Positions 1 through 8,583 of a stretch of 64,000 nt of DNA are shown here, piece by piece. Below the pieces are notes generated by a model, which had not been told where the DNA came from, did not search any database, and saw only the letters and a list, made by a program, of their open reading frames with translations. The position numbers and the translations under genes were made by a program. Origin of the DNA: an uncultured Bacteroidota bacterium (GTDB lineage: Bacteria > Bacteroidota > Bacteroidia > Bacteroidales > VadinHA17); assembly GCA_903844815.1 (NCBI GenBank), contig CAIMVD010000270.1, positions 1 to 64,000 on the forward strand, read 5' to 3'. How positions within the stretch are numbered: the stretch's first letter is position 1; every line of letters begins with the position of its first letter.

Positions 1-1
1 G

Positions 2-79
2 GTTAATAAACCAGGAATTGTATATGTAGAAACTGGAAATAAGAAATATGGTTTGTCAGTCCGCTGTATCAAAGACTAG
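2..79 (+). CDS. C-terminal end of a probable secreted paralogous-domain protein (partial)
   Basis: An open frame enters from the left edge and encodes 25 residues ending YGLSVRCIKD before TAG at 77-79. A terminal 'G-S-V-R-C-hydrophobic-K/R-D' is typical of the Fibrobacter succinogenes major paralogous domain found in many secreted Bacteroidota proteins. That family link is an inference from ten residues only. The gene converges with the minus-strand polysaccharide locus, so it probably marks the locus boundary. Confidence 0.45.
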   Translation, partial: VNKPGIVYVETGNKKYGLSVRCIKD

Positions 80-205
80 CAAATAAAATGAAGCGCAAAT
101 AACTACACACGACCTGCTCGTTTAGAATTAGACCCAAATATTTACATTTTGAAATAAGCTATTCTATTAATTTTTTGTAAAAAAGCTGTAAGCTTGATAA
201 CTAAT

Positions 206-1489
206 TCACTTACTGATCTTTATATGATTTTTGTTAAAACTTTCCAGTTTATAATAAGCTAGAAGAAAAGCAAAAACCGGAAAGAAAGTTATTCCTGCCA
301 GCCTGTTCAGCACTGTCTCGAACGTAAAAAAGACCACCATCATTATTATGAATAATCCCAGAAGAAGATTTCTTTCCGAAATTGCAGAATATACCATATA
401 TGATATGAGTGATAGAAATATCAGTATTCCTACAATCCCATTCTCAAGCAGGATTTCAAGAAACTGGTTATGAGCATTCAGGTTATCGTAATATCCGTCT
501 ACATAACCCCGTTTTTTAAATTCCTTTTTAAGTTCCTCTGAAGCATCGCCTGTCCCTACTCCGAGAATCAGATTAGATCCGATAACTCCAAAGGCAGATT
601 TCCAGATCAGGTATCTTGTATCTTTCGAAAATGTCCCAGTAACTCCTGAACTTGACAATTCTTCGATTGAATATTTAATACGATCATTAGTCTTAAGCAT
701 CACAACTGATCCCAAACCTGCAATTACAAGTACAATGACAATCAAAGATTTTGAAACCCTGCGGTAAAACTTGAGAACAAAGTATAAGGATAACACGATA
801 AAGCCTGCCATTACTCCTGCCCTAGAGGAAAGCAGATAAATAACAATTATAAAAACAAGAGCAGAAAATAACCATAAATATCTTTTGGAATGAGACAGAT
901 TCAAATCGAAAACTGATTCAAGGGAAATCAGGGCCGACAGTAATACGTACATTGAAAGATAAGAGGGATGCACAATTGAGGAAAGCCTTGCTCCCATAAA
1001 AAAATTCTCATAGGTGTACAGTTCATGATAAGCATTGAAGATCCACTTTCCGTCCTTATAAACGAGTGAATTGTGAAGGGCATTACAAAAACAGTATAAC
1101 AGGTAAAGAAAGACAGAAATACCAAATACACGTAATATCAGTTTTACATTCCCTTCAATCTTGCATCCCGGATAAAACAAGACCATCGGAAAAAGCAACA
1201 TTGAGAGCCTTTTAAAAATACGTTCAAAACCCGAATTAAGAGAGTTTGCTAATAATAACCCTCCTGTTTGCCATAGAAATAAGGAGAGAAATAACAAGAA
1301 GAGAATTGCAGGCTGATTTCCTTTGAAAGTAAATTTACTGAAACCCTGACGATTTTCAAAAATCCATAGTAACCCCCATAATATCATGAAGGGCGGTAAC
1401 CAATGAATATATAACGGCAGTACTACTATACACGACAAGCACGCATAAAATGTTAGTGACCCGTTAACAGAAAGCTCCTTAAACCTCAT
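206..1489 (-). CDS. O-antigen ligase / polymerase (Wzy_C family)
   Basis: Integral membrane protein of 427 residues with about ten hydrophobic segments. It carries the hallmarks of the Wzy_C/WaaL family: SSRAG after a central helix (about residues 221-225), then a periplasmic loop with GVGTGD (about 310-315) and NAHNQFLE (about 338-345), followed by ENGIVG at the next helix. Members either polymerise undecaprenyl-linked repeat units or ligate glycan to lipid A core. It is the last gene of the minus-strand locus, following a decayed fdtA/fdtB remnant. The ATG at 1489 is preferred over an in-frame TTG four codons upstream. Polymerase and ligase cannot be told apart by sequence. It is one of three such proteins in the window (others at 16868 and 30798). 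Confidence 0.82.
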   Translation of the reverse strand: MRFKELSVNGSLTFYACLSCIVVLPLYIHWLPPFMILWGLLWIFENRQGFSKFTFKGNQPAILFLLFLSLFLWQTGGLLLANSLNSGFERIFKRLSMLLFPMVLFYPGCKIEGNVKLILRVFGISVFLYLLYCFCNALHNSLVYKDGKWIFNAYHELYTYENFFMGARLSSIVHPSYLSMYVLLSALISLESVFDLNLSHSKRYLWLFSALVFIIVIYLLSSRAGVMAGFIVLSLYFVLKFYRRVSKSLIVIVLVIAGLGSVVMLKTNDRIKYSIEELSSSGVTGTFSKDTRYLIWKSAFGVIGSNLILGVGTGDASEELKKEFKKRGYVDGYYDNLNAHNQFLEILLENGIVGILIFLSLISYMVYSAISERNLLLGLFIIMMVVFFTFETVLNRLAGITFFPVFAFLLAYYKLESFNKNHIKISK

Positions 1490-1536
1490 TTTTTTAATCA
1501 ATAAGTGATAACAGCCATTTAAAACGGCCAGGCTGA

Positions 1537-1783
1537 TCAGAAATTGTTAAGAAATTCAGCAACCTGAACTATATCTGATTCAGTATGAGAAACCGATATT
1601 GGAAGACTCAGAGTCGTCGAATGTATTTCCTCTGAAACAGGGAAGCTCTGATCCTTCAGACATAACATTGCTTTTTGCCTGTGAGGGGGAACAGGATAAT
1701 GAATTTCAGTCACCTCCCCATTATCGAGGAGATATTTTTTCAAAATAAACTGCTACAAGATCCCGTTTGTGTTTGGTAATCCG
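1537..1783 (-). pseudogene. C-terminal remnant of a DegT/FdtB-type sugar aminotransferase
   Basis: The last 60 or so codons encode EIHYPVPPH and [14 protein letters not shown], almost identical to the C-terminus of the intact FdtB-like enzyme at 27505-28587. The upstream part continues only in another frame (TKHKRDL, matching TKRDL of the intact gene), so there is a frameshift near 1743. The cofactor-binding N-terminal 280 or so residues, including the PLP lysine, are missing. It cannot be active. It is joined at about 1780 to an fdtA remnant, which implies an internal deletion. Confidence 0.8.
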
Positions 1784-2042
1784 GGTTCCAGAAGCACACA
1801 CCTGGATGGCGTATCAAGATGAAAAACCTCATCAAAACTGCCATTATTATTGTAGATCTTGCATTCGCCCTTAATACAAACTGCTGCATGTACTGTACTA
1901 TGATGCCTGTGCCCTCCCCTCACAGAACTATCAACACCTAGATATAGAAAACCCTCTGGATAGTGAAAGGAAGTACATCCTCAATCACAGTAAGGTTTCC
2001 CCTGCTATCTGTATGTGTCTCGAGATCTATTATATACGCCAT
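1784..2042 (-). pseudogene. N-terminal remnant of an FdtA-like sugar 3,4-ketoisomerase (cupin)
   Basis: From ATG at 2042 the frame reads RGNLTVIEDVLPFTIQRVFY and stops at TAG (1938-1940). After a one-base shift it resumes with GVDSSVRGGHRHH and VCIKGECKI, the cupin metal-site region of FdtA/QdtA enzymes. The order and residues match the intact FdtA-like protein at 29334-29705. The sequence ends after LLEPG, about 40 residues short, where it runs into the aminotransferase remnant. The start lies two bases after the stop of the gene at 2045-3028, so it was once translated in the operon. Confidence 0.8.
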
Positions 2043-2044
2043 AA

Positions 2045-3028
2045 TTATTTATTTATTTTCAGCACGTTATATCCGAGTTGTTCCTTCAAAAAGCTTTTGA
2101 CTCTCTCCTTTATTCCCTTCCCTCCGTACCTGAAATAGCCCGTTGAATATTCAGGAAATAAATCATGTAAAAATTGTTCCTTTTTTGCAATATTAATTGC
2201 ATAAACTGTATAAAAAAGTTCTCTAATATCCTCTGGAATTATATACCAACCTATATCGAAACTGTCGTCGCCAATAATTTTGACATACTGATAGTGATAA
2301 AAGACAACCTTGAATTCTGATCCTGAGCTCTTAAGCCTGCCATTGATAATATTCCCATCTCCCGAGAATGAATAGTTTGTAACATTCCAGGGGGCAACTC
2401 CTCCTCCATGATTTTGCAGAATATGCACATTATCGTAAATATCAGGCCATTCGTCAAGATATTTCTGATCCCCGAATTTACCATCCTCATACCTTGCATA
2501 GCACCATTCTATGCATTGGTTTTTCCATCTTTCGAGGACCTTAAGGCTGTTTTCTTCATTCGTAAAAGTCATAAACTGAACACAAAACCTTCCGGCTTTT
2601 TTCTCACCATGAAGCTTTGCCAGAATTGAAAACCTGTGCTCAGTAACAAGAACATTCCCTCCTGACGAAACAAGTTCATCTGTAAGAACTGAAGGATCAG
2701 ACCAGAAAATCAAGTCGGCATCGACGTAAGTGAATTCAGGCAAACCTTTAATCTTAATAAGGTGCCAGAGTACCGAAGGTGTCGATGTCCAGCAATATTC
2801 TGCCTTACTCCTGTTTCCTTTCACCTCTTTCAGTTCCTTATTCTCAAATTCTGAAAGAGGTACGACGGTAACATTTTTCAATTTTAGATGACTTAGGATA
2901 CTCCATGAAAGATCATCAAAGGCAAAAATAAACAGATGATATGAAGATGACCATTCTTCAAGAGATTCATGCATTAACAACCCACGTGAAAGATAAAACG
3001 AATCGAAAAGGGTACAGTAGTATCTCAT
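2045..3028 (-). CDS. Probable GT-A-type glycosyltransferase, unfamiliar family
   Basis: A soluble 327-residue protein. Residues 101-112 read YVDADLIFWSDP, a DxD-type sugar-nucleotide/metal site on a predicted strand as in GT8-like enzymes, and a DQKYLDEWP motif follows about 85 residues later. No signal peptide or membrane segment is evident. It is a clear paralog of the protein at 26495-27478: both start with a YCT-hydrophobic-FD motif, both have DxD-LxF, DQKYLD and WNVxNY, and both adjoin fdtA/fdtB-type genes, although the set here has decayed. I infer transfer of a sugar in polysaccharide assembly, possibly involving the 3-amino-sugar. Donor and acceptor are unknown, and no characterised family name can be assigned with certainty. 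Confidence 0.65.
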   Translation of the reverse strand: MRYYCTLFDSFYLSRGLLMHESLEEWSSSYHLFIFAFDDLSWSILSHLKLKNVTVVPLSEFENKELKEVKGNRSKAEYCWTSTPSVLWHLIKIKGLPEFTYVDADLIFWSDPSVLTDELVSSGGNVLVTEHRFSILAKLHGEKKAGRFCVQFMTFTNEENSLKVLERWKNQCIEWCYARYEDGKFGDQKYLDEWPDIYDNVHILQNHGGGVAPWNVTNYSFSGDGNIINGRLKSSGSEFKVVFYHYQYVKIIGDDSFDIGWYIIPEDIRELFYTVYAINIAKKEQFLHDLFPEYSTGYFRYGGKGIKERVKSFLKEQLGYNVLKINK

Positions 3029-3061
3029 TTATTTAAATGATTATCAGAATATTGAAAGCAA

Positions 3062-4726
3062 TCACTTTTTAATTCTGAAACCTGATTGGAGATTCCGCCC
3101 CCTGACTTCAATCTTTTCCAATGGATAAGGAACACATGGAATTTCTGTATCAAAACAGCCTCCTTCAGGTATCGGTACCTTGTATGAAAATCCTGAATTG
3201 AGTTCCCGTGTTTCAACCTTCCCGAAAGGAGCAGGAATTACCCATAAACGCGGAGAGCTGATTACCTCAACTGGAGTCATTATGCGCCGGCCAATAATAA
3301 TAATCAGGAATAAAAGAAGGCCCGCCCTCGATATGCTGTAGAAAAAATCCTTATTCCGCTTTAATGCTAATCCTGCAAGGTATGATAATGTAAGAGAAAA
3401 TCCGGTGAAGAGAAATCCGTATGCAAACCTGGGGTCAGGTGCCATTATGAACCAGAAAAGCAGACTGGCGAGGATCACAGCCTGTAATGCAGCCAACCTG
3501 TAATCCCCCCTGAAAATCATAATGCATGTAGCTACTACCGACAGCAGGTTAACAACCAGAATTATCTTGCTGTCTGAATTCAATGCTTTGAACCACAAAG
3601 GAGTCCATTCAGTGAATTTCATCTTTTCAACCTCCTGATAAGATACTGTGGAAACCTTCGCCCAGCCGCTGATTTCGCGCTTCATACTATTTGCCTCCTC
3701 AATAGGAATCTTCCAGTCAACATCGAAGATATCAACCTCAGGATATGGATAAACCGGATAACCCGATAAATAGTAATTTCTTATCAGAAAAGGAGAGAGT
3801 ACAAGAACTCCCAACATTACTGAGAGAAGTGCCTTTTTGAAAAAATCCCTTTGCATTACCAGGGGAAGTAACAAAAGGATAAAGAGGGAGCTAAGCTTAA
3901 ATGAAACTGTTGTGAATACAAGCAGATTTATTAAAATTACCCTTCTGAAATCAGGTTCCTCGTTTCGAAAATAAATCCCGGCAAGAATAGCAAAAAGGTA
4001 TAGGATAAATATTGAACAAATTATGTCCGGCGCCGGTGAATTCAGATCGGAAAGAAGAATGTACAGGCTGATAAGCAAAAGCAGCATAAAGAAAAGAGCA
4101 TGCCAGATTGCATTTTTCCTGAATTCACCCACTGCAAGAATTACAAGCTTTAATGAAAGAATCAGAAACAGAAAACCGTTAAGTGGAAAAATCAGGACCT
4201 CTCCTATTCTGAAGGTAAACATTCCTGAAACAACAAAGAACATGGAGTTGAAGGCCAGACGTCCATGGATATTACCGAGACCCGGAACAACAGCGAATTT
4301 CCTTACCCATTGAATAGATTGCGCATGATATGATTCGGTGTCACCAAGGGATATGCGACGGGCTACTGCCATTAAAATGAGAATGAAAATCGATAATAAA
4401 AAATAAAGTTCCGGTTTGCTGAAACTGCATTTATTGATCCAAAAATCACCTGCAAGTTTCCTAAACTGATCCCTTTTTATTACAATAATAATTATTGAGG
4501 CAACAGACCATATAATCAGAATTACAGTACCTACAGGAAACCATATTGACAGGAATCCCGTGATAACAGAAATCACCGCAAAACCGGTAAATATGAGCTC
4601 ATCCCATTCCGGTGTGCCATAAGAAGCCCCTCCCTTGCTATAATATCTAACTACAGCAAGGGTCAGATATCCTGTAACAAGAAAATTTAGTAAAGCAACC
4701 AGCCAGGCTAATAAAACAAGAATCAT
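3062..4726 (-). CDS. Large polytopic membrane protein, LIC_10190-like (GT-C-like)
   Basis: A 554-residue protein with about 12 hydrophobic segments and a hydrophilic C-terminal tail. The first large loop holds DTESYHAQSIQWVRKF (from residue 129) and then GLGNIHGRLAFNS. I recognise this as the hallmark of LIC_10190-type membrane proteins of Leptospira and Bacteroidota polysaccharide loci. The family has no firmly assigned reaction. Its topology and the acidic/histidine loop resemble lipid-linked-sugar-dependent GT-C transferases. It lies 3 bp downstream (in transcription) of the GT2 gene at 4730-5452, a GT2/GT-C pairing in which the GT2 would make a polyprenyl-phosphate sugar for the membrane enzyme. 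That role is inferred. Confidence 0.6.
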   Translation of the reverse strand: MILVLLAWLVALLNFLVTGYLTLAVVRYYSKGGASYGTPEWDELIFTGFAVISVITGFLSIWFPVGTVILIIWSVASIIIIVIKRDQFRKLAGDFWINKCSFSKPELYFLLSIFILILMAVARRISLGDTESYHAQSIQWVRKFAVVPGLGNIHGRLAFNSMFFVVSGMFTFRIGEVLIFPLNGFLFLILSLKLVILAVGEFRKNAIWHALFFMLLLLISLYILLSDLNSPAPDIICSIFILYLFAILAGIYFRNEEPDFRRVILINLLVFTTVSFKLSSLFILLLLPLVMQRDFFKKALLSVMLGVLVLSPFLIRNYYLSGYPVYPYPEVDIFDVDWKIPIEEANSMKREISGWAKVSTVSYQEVEKMKFTEWTPLWFKALNSDSKIILVVNLLSVVATCIMIFRGDYRLAALQAVILASLLFWFIMAPDPRFAYGFLFTGFSLTLSYLAGLALKRNKDFFYSISRAGLLLFLIIIIGRRIMTPVEVISSPRLWVIPAPFGKVETRELNSGFSYKVPIPEGGCFDTEIPCVPYPLEKIEVRGRNLQSGFRIKK

Positions 4727-4729
4727 ATT

Positions 4730-5452
4730 TTATGCTCTGAATAATCCATATTTTATTATACAGTAGATTGCTCCGAATCCATCTCTCCATCCAATTTTCT
4801 TTCCTTCTTCGTAACCCCTTCCATAATAGGAAATACCAACTTCATAAATCCTTATACCTGGAATCCTGGATATTTTAATCGTCACTTCCGGTTCAAACCC
4901 GAATTTATTCTCCTTAAGTTTTATCGACTTAAGCATGTGTGTGTTGAAGAGCTTGTAGCAGGTCTCCATATCGGTAAGGTTTAGATTCGAGAACATATTT
5001 GTAAGAAAGGTCAGAAATCTATTCCCGATTGAGTGCCAAAAGAAAAGAATCCGGTGTGGATTGCTACCCATGAAACGGGAGCCGTATACAACATCAGCAA
5101 AACCTGCCAGAACTGGTTTTAGAAGGTCATTATATTCACTCGGATCATATTCCATGTCGGCATCCTGAATAACAAGATATTCTCCCGTAGCGTCCGAAAT
5201 GCCAGTCCTGAGTGCAGCACCCTTGCCCATATTAACCGGATGCCGGAGACACCTGATATTCATTCCGGGGTTGTCATCGATGAATTGAACAATCGCTTCC
5301 AGGGTCTTGTCAGTAGAACAATCATTAACAATAATTACCTCCTTTTGAATACCTTTCACAAGTTCTACCTTTCCAATAGTGGTAAGTATCCTCGAGATGG
5401 TTGCCTCCTCGTTATAGACAGGAATAATTATCGAGAGAGTCGGAATTTTCAT
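4730..5452 (-). CDS. GT2 glycosyltransferase, dolichyl/undecaprenyl-phosphate mannose synthase-like
   Basis: A 240-residue GT-A protein. It has the opening motif SIIIPVYNEEATI, the NDCSTDKT nucleotide-binding turn and QDADMEYDP, the DxD motif of DPM1-type enzymes that move a hexose from a nucleotide sugar to polyprenyl phosphate. It lacks C-terminal membrane helices, unlike the GT2 at 7004-7939. ATG at 5452 is preferred to an upstream in-frame TTG. It sits between two large membrane proteins (3062-4726 and 5478-7007), consistent with supplying them with lipid-linked sugar. The specific sugar cannot be read from sequence. Confidence 0.82.
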   Translation of the reverse strand: MKIPTLSIIIPVYNEEATISRILTTIGKVELVKGIQKEVIIVNDCSTDKTLEAIVQFIDDNPGMNIRCLRHPVNMGKGAALRTGISDATGEYLVIQDADMEYDPSEYNDLLKPVLAGFADVVYGSRFMGSNPHRILFFWHSIGNRFLTFLTNMFSNLNLTDMETCYKLFNTHMLKSIKLKENKFGFEPEVTIKISRIPGIRIYEVGISYYGRGYEEGKKIGWRDGFGAIYCIIKYGLFRA

Positions 5453-5477
5453 TTTCAATACAGACGCTTGTTTATTT

Positions 5478-7007
5478 CTAATTTAGCCCATATAAAGCAA
5501 AACGTGAAGTCTCAGTCAAGAGCCGATAATTCTGATTAAAATCAAGAACAGACGATTCGGCAAATCGATTTCTGAGACCCTTATCGAGAAAAATCAAGAG
5601 CCCTGGTGCCATACCTTTATTATCAAATAAGTTTCCGCTGAAGTAAGAATTCCAGCCTTCAACATAGACCTGGTTTGCCTCCAATTCGTCTTTCCTGACA
5701 AAGCTATATCCCGATAACCGGATATCACTTGTAACGGCCAGCCATGTTTTAAGTGAGACTGAAAGTTCATACGATTCAACCGGATCGGCAATAAGAAGCA
5801 CAGGTTTCTCTTTTACTGCTTTGTCAGAAATTGCTTCTAGCAGGATCCCTGTCTCTTTTCCGTCATTGGTGAATTCAGCAGCTGCAGTTCCGGCTGAAAT
5901 AAACTGTGGAACAAACACTAAAAATGAAGCAACGATTGCAGTTTTCCTTAATAATTGTGATTCAGTTTTAAAATTAACCAGAACAATAATTATGAGGTAG
6001 GCAAACCCGATGGTGGAAGGCAGGAGGTATCTCTCTTCAAGTCCGGTTGAGGAGTAAAGAATAAGGTTTGGGACAGCGATCAACAGCAGAAAAAAAACCG
6101 GTTCTGTCAATGATATCAAAAGCCCTTTCCAACCTCTGTATAAACCTATCAAGAAAAGAATTAATACAAATATCAGAGGAAACAGGTAGAGCTTTCCCAG
6201 GATAAGAAAAGAAAAAATCATGTTTTGAACCGTACTTCCTATACTCTGCCCTTCTGAGGCATAACCGGTTCCCACAAAAAGAAAGATATATGCAAGCCCC
6301 GCACCCACTGCAATGAGTGGTACCGACAGGTAAAGGTTTCTGAAAGCTGCCTTGTAAATATTTATGTTATTGTTCCTCGCATACATTGATACTTTTAAGA
6401 AAAGAATAGCCGGAACAACCAGGAGGAAACTCTCCTTTGTGAATGCTGCCAGAAGCAAAAACATGATGAATAGAATATTATGTTTAACAGTTCCGGAACT
6501 ATCAAAGGATAGTGACATGAACAGGAAAGAGAGACCAAGGAATGCCATGGCCAGACCTTCCCCCGGTCCCAGTCGCCAAAGTACAGCTGTTTGCGGGCCA
6601 ATAAAGATCACTGTAATAAATAATAAAGCGCCGGATAAGCTGAACCTTAGATTTCGGGCAGCCAGATAAAAGGATATCAGTGCGACAGCAAAAAGAAATC
6701 CGTGATATATGGACCACAGACGGAAATTGGTTCCAAATATTTTGGTCTCGGCAATCCTGTGAATTATATAAATGGGACGGAATCTTGTATTTCCTTTTAT
6801 ATCGTTCTTTAGCCACTCTCCTGCTACAGAAACCAAAGAATTAGTCTGTAATTCCTTGTCAATTGTCAGAACCTCATGATCATCAACAAAATGAAAGCCT
6901 GAGTTCATTGTTCCCGAAACCAGCAGGAAAACGAATACCCCCAGCGTAATAAGAGCTGAAACAGAAAACCCTGATCTTAGTCCTGGATTTTTTATCTTAA
7001 ATGTCAT
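5478..7007 (-). CDS. Polytopic GT-C-like membrane protein
   Basis: A 509-residue protein with an N-terminal helix, a periplasmic loop starting HFVDDHE (acidic pair at about residues 42-43), roughly ten further helices and a soluble C-terminal region of about 130 residues. An acidic pair just after the first helix is the catalytic signature position of GT-C enzymes such as GT39 and GT83. It overlaps the GT2 at 7004-7939 by 4 bp (ATGA), implying coupled translation and joint function: the GT2 loads polyprenyl phosphate and this enzyme uses it. I recognise the fold class, not a named family. Confidence 0.6.
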   Translation of the reverse strand: MTFKIKNPGLRSGFSVSALITLGVFVFLLVSGTMNSGFHFVDDHEVLTIDKELQTNSLVSVAGEWLKNDIKGNTRFRPIYIIHRIAETKIFGTNFRLWSIYHGFLFAVALISFYLAARNLRFSLSGALLFITVIFIGPQTAVLWRLGPGEGLAMAFLGLSFLFMSLSFDSSGTVKHNILFIMFLLLAAFTKESFLLVVPAILFLKVSMYARNNNINIYKAAFRNLYLSVPLIAVGAGLAYIFLFVGTGYASEGQSIGSTVQNMIFSFLILGKLYLFPLIFVLILFLIGLYRGWKGLLISLTEPVFFLLLIAVPNLILYSSTGLEERYLLPSTIGFAYLIIIVLVNFKTESQLLRKTAIVASFLVFVPQFISAGTAAAEFTNDGKETGILLEAISDKAVKEKPVLLIADPVESYELSVSLKTWLAVTSDIRLSGYSFVRKDELEANQVYVEGWNSYFSGNLFDNKGMAPGLLIFLDKGLRNRFAESSVLDFNQNYRLLTETSRFALYGLN

Positions 7008-7939
7008 TCAATACTGCTTTCACTTATTATGTAATTAGGTCTCTTTTTTGATTCGATGAAAAGGTTACCCAGATATTCACCGATTATTCCCAGGATAATC
7101 AGCTGTATCCCTCCAATGAAAGTGACCATGAAGAACACCGATGTCCAACCTTCAACCGACCTGTCGGTAAAGAACTTGATATAGAGAGAATAAAAGCCGT
7201 ACAACAATGAAAAGAGAGCAAAAACGACTCCAATCAATGAAGAAATCCTTAGTGGTTTAATACTGAAGCCTGTAATTCCCGACAATGCGAGTGAGAACAT
7301 CTTCTTACCGGAATACCTTGTGGTGCCCCACACTCTTTCCTGCGGAGTATATTCAATGCCAGCCTGCCTGAATCCTAACCATTTTACCATTCCCCTGAAG
7401 AAGATTGCGTTTTCTCCAAAGCGTCGTAACTCCATCACTGCACGTCTGTCGAGAAGTCTGAAATCGGCCTCTCCCTGCTCAAAACTAATGTCGGAAAGTG
7501 AATTCATCAGTTTATAGAATGACCAACCTGTAACTCTCTTAAGAATAGATGTTCTGGATCCGTCTTTTCTTATAGTATATACAATGTCAAATCCCTCATT
7601 CCATTTCCTGACAAGTTCGGGAATAAGCTCAGGAGGATGCTGCATGTCACCATCCATTGTAATGATACAATTACCGGAAGCATACATAAGTCCGGCCCTC
7701 AGGGCATTCTGGTGACCAAAATTCCTTGAAAATGAGAGGAAATTGATCTTTTTATTTGTCGAATGAAGCTCCTTAAGAATTGCAAGGCTGTTATCGTTGC
7801 TTCCGTCATCTATAAACAGCAGTTCAAAATCAGGATAATCGTTTAAAATCCCAAGCAACTTATTTGCAATGATCTTCAGACAGCCCTCTTCATTAAAGAC
7901 GGGAATTATCACTGATACTTTGAAATTACTCTCCCTCAT
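7004..7939 (-). CDS. GT2 polyprenyl-phosphate glycosyltransferase (GtrB/ArnC-like)
   Basis: 311 residues. The N-terminal GT-A domain has VSVIIPVFNEEGC, DDGSNDNS and MDGDMQHPP (about residues 95-103). Two C-terminal hydrophobic helices (about 228-300) match the GtrB/ArnC/DPMS subgroup, which transfers glucose, mannose or aminoarabinose to undecaprenyl phosphate at the inner membrane. It starts the third block of the locus, just after a 644-bp noncoding stretch, and overlaps the next gene by ATGA. Confidence 0.87.
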   Translation of the reverse strand: MRESNFKVSVIIPVFNEEGCLKIIANKLLGILNDYPDFELLFIDDGSNDNSLAILKELHSTNKKINFLSFSRNFGHQNALRAGLMYASGNCIITMDGDMQHPPELIPELVRKWNEGFDIVYTIRKDGSRTSILKRVTGWSFYKLMNSLSDISFEQGEADFRLLDRRAVMELRRFGENAIFFRGMVKWLGFRQAGIEYTPQERVWGTTRYSGKKMFSLALSGITGFSIKPLRISSLIGVVFALFSLLYGFYSLYIKFFTDRSVEGWTSVFFMVTFIGGIQLIILGIIGEYLGNLFIESKKRPNYIISESSIE

Positions 7940-8011
7940 AAATATTTAAAATGAATCCCTGGTTTATCGAATATAATAATTTGTCTATTTCCCTTTTTTT
8001 ACCCCACTGAA

Positions 8012-8443
8012 GGGCATAGCCGTCAAGCTAAGGAGTCTGAAAACAGGTTGGGATTAGATAAGGCAAGATAACCAGATAATTAAGATGATATTAAGAGTAA
8101 AAACTCTCCCCTCCTCGGGATGACAAATTATTTGTGTGCATGAGGGGGGAAGGAAGCAGCGGCGATTCAATAGTAATTTTATCAGTCATCAACATTCAGG
8201 TGAATCGCCGCTGCTTCCTTCCCCCCTTGTCCTCCCAAAAACCCATGTCATCCTGAATTCTTCCGCTCAAAGAAATAAGTATTTAACCGAAATCTTTCAA
8301 GCGGAAGAATGAAGGATCTCTCAATTCTAAACAGATTACAGAAGTAATATACTAAGTAAAATGTGTATAAAGATTAGCTTCAAAAGGAGGGGAAATTTTT
8401 AATCCGCATTTCCAATTCCTATCTTAGCTTGACAGCTATGTCC
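8012..8443. mobile_element. Noncoding inverted-repeat-bounded element (MITE-like)
   Basis: The 644-bp gap 7940-8583 holds no credible gene. Its core is bounded by 21-bp imperfect inverted repeats: 8012-8032 matches the reverse complement of 8423-8443 at 19 of 21 positions (core CTTAGCTTGAC-N-GCTATG-N-CC). Nested inside are a perfect 26-bp-arm hairpin (8144-8226) and a further 11-bp inverted pair, 8257-8267 with 8300-8310. This layered palindromic structure without coding capacity suggests a MITE or extragenic palindromic element. No target-site duplication is obvious. Confidence 0.55.
8144..8226. repeat. Perfect 26-bp inverted repeat with 31-bp loop
   Basis: The left arm 8144-8169 is the exact reverse complement of the right arm 8201-8226, containing the core GGAAGCAGCGGCGATTCA. 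The predicted stem is long and GC-rich compared with its surroundings. It lacks a T-run on either side, so it is not a classical terminator, although it could stall transcription or stabilise the upstream mRNA. Confidence 0.85.
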
Positions 8444-8583
8444 CATGGGGGGGCTTTATAAGTAACAACCTATCAATAAATCATCTCAATTAAATTTTTG
8501 GGTAAAAGACAAGAGACCAAATTTAAATGATTCACTGGCACCAACCAAGCCAATCCCTTTCAAAAAACGGCAATGAAGGTTTC

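Noticed and set aside
1537-1743. The 68-codon frame as a small intact gene
   Set aside because: It is only the C-terminal end of a DegT aminotransferase, starts at a TTG with no translation context, and upstream matching sequence continues in another frame.
8144-8226. The 26-bp hairpin as a transcription terminator
   Set aside because: No T-run follows the stem on either strand.
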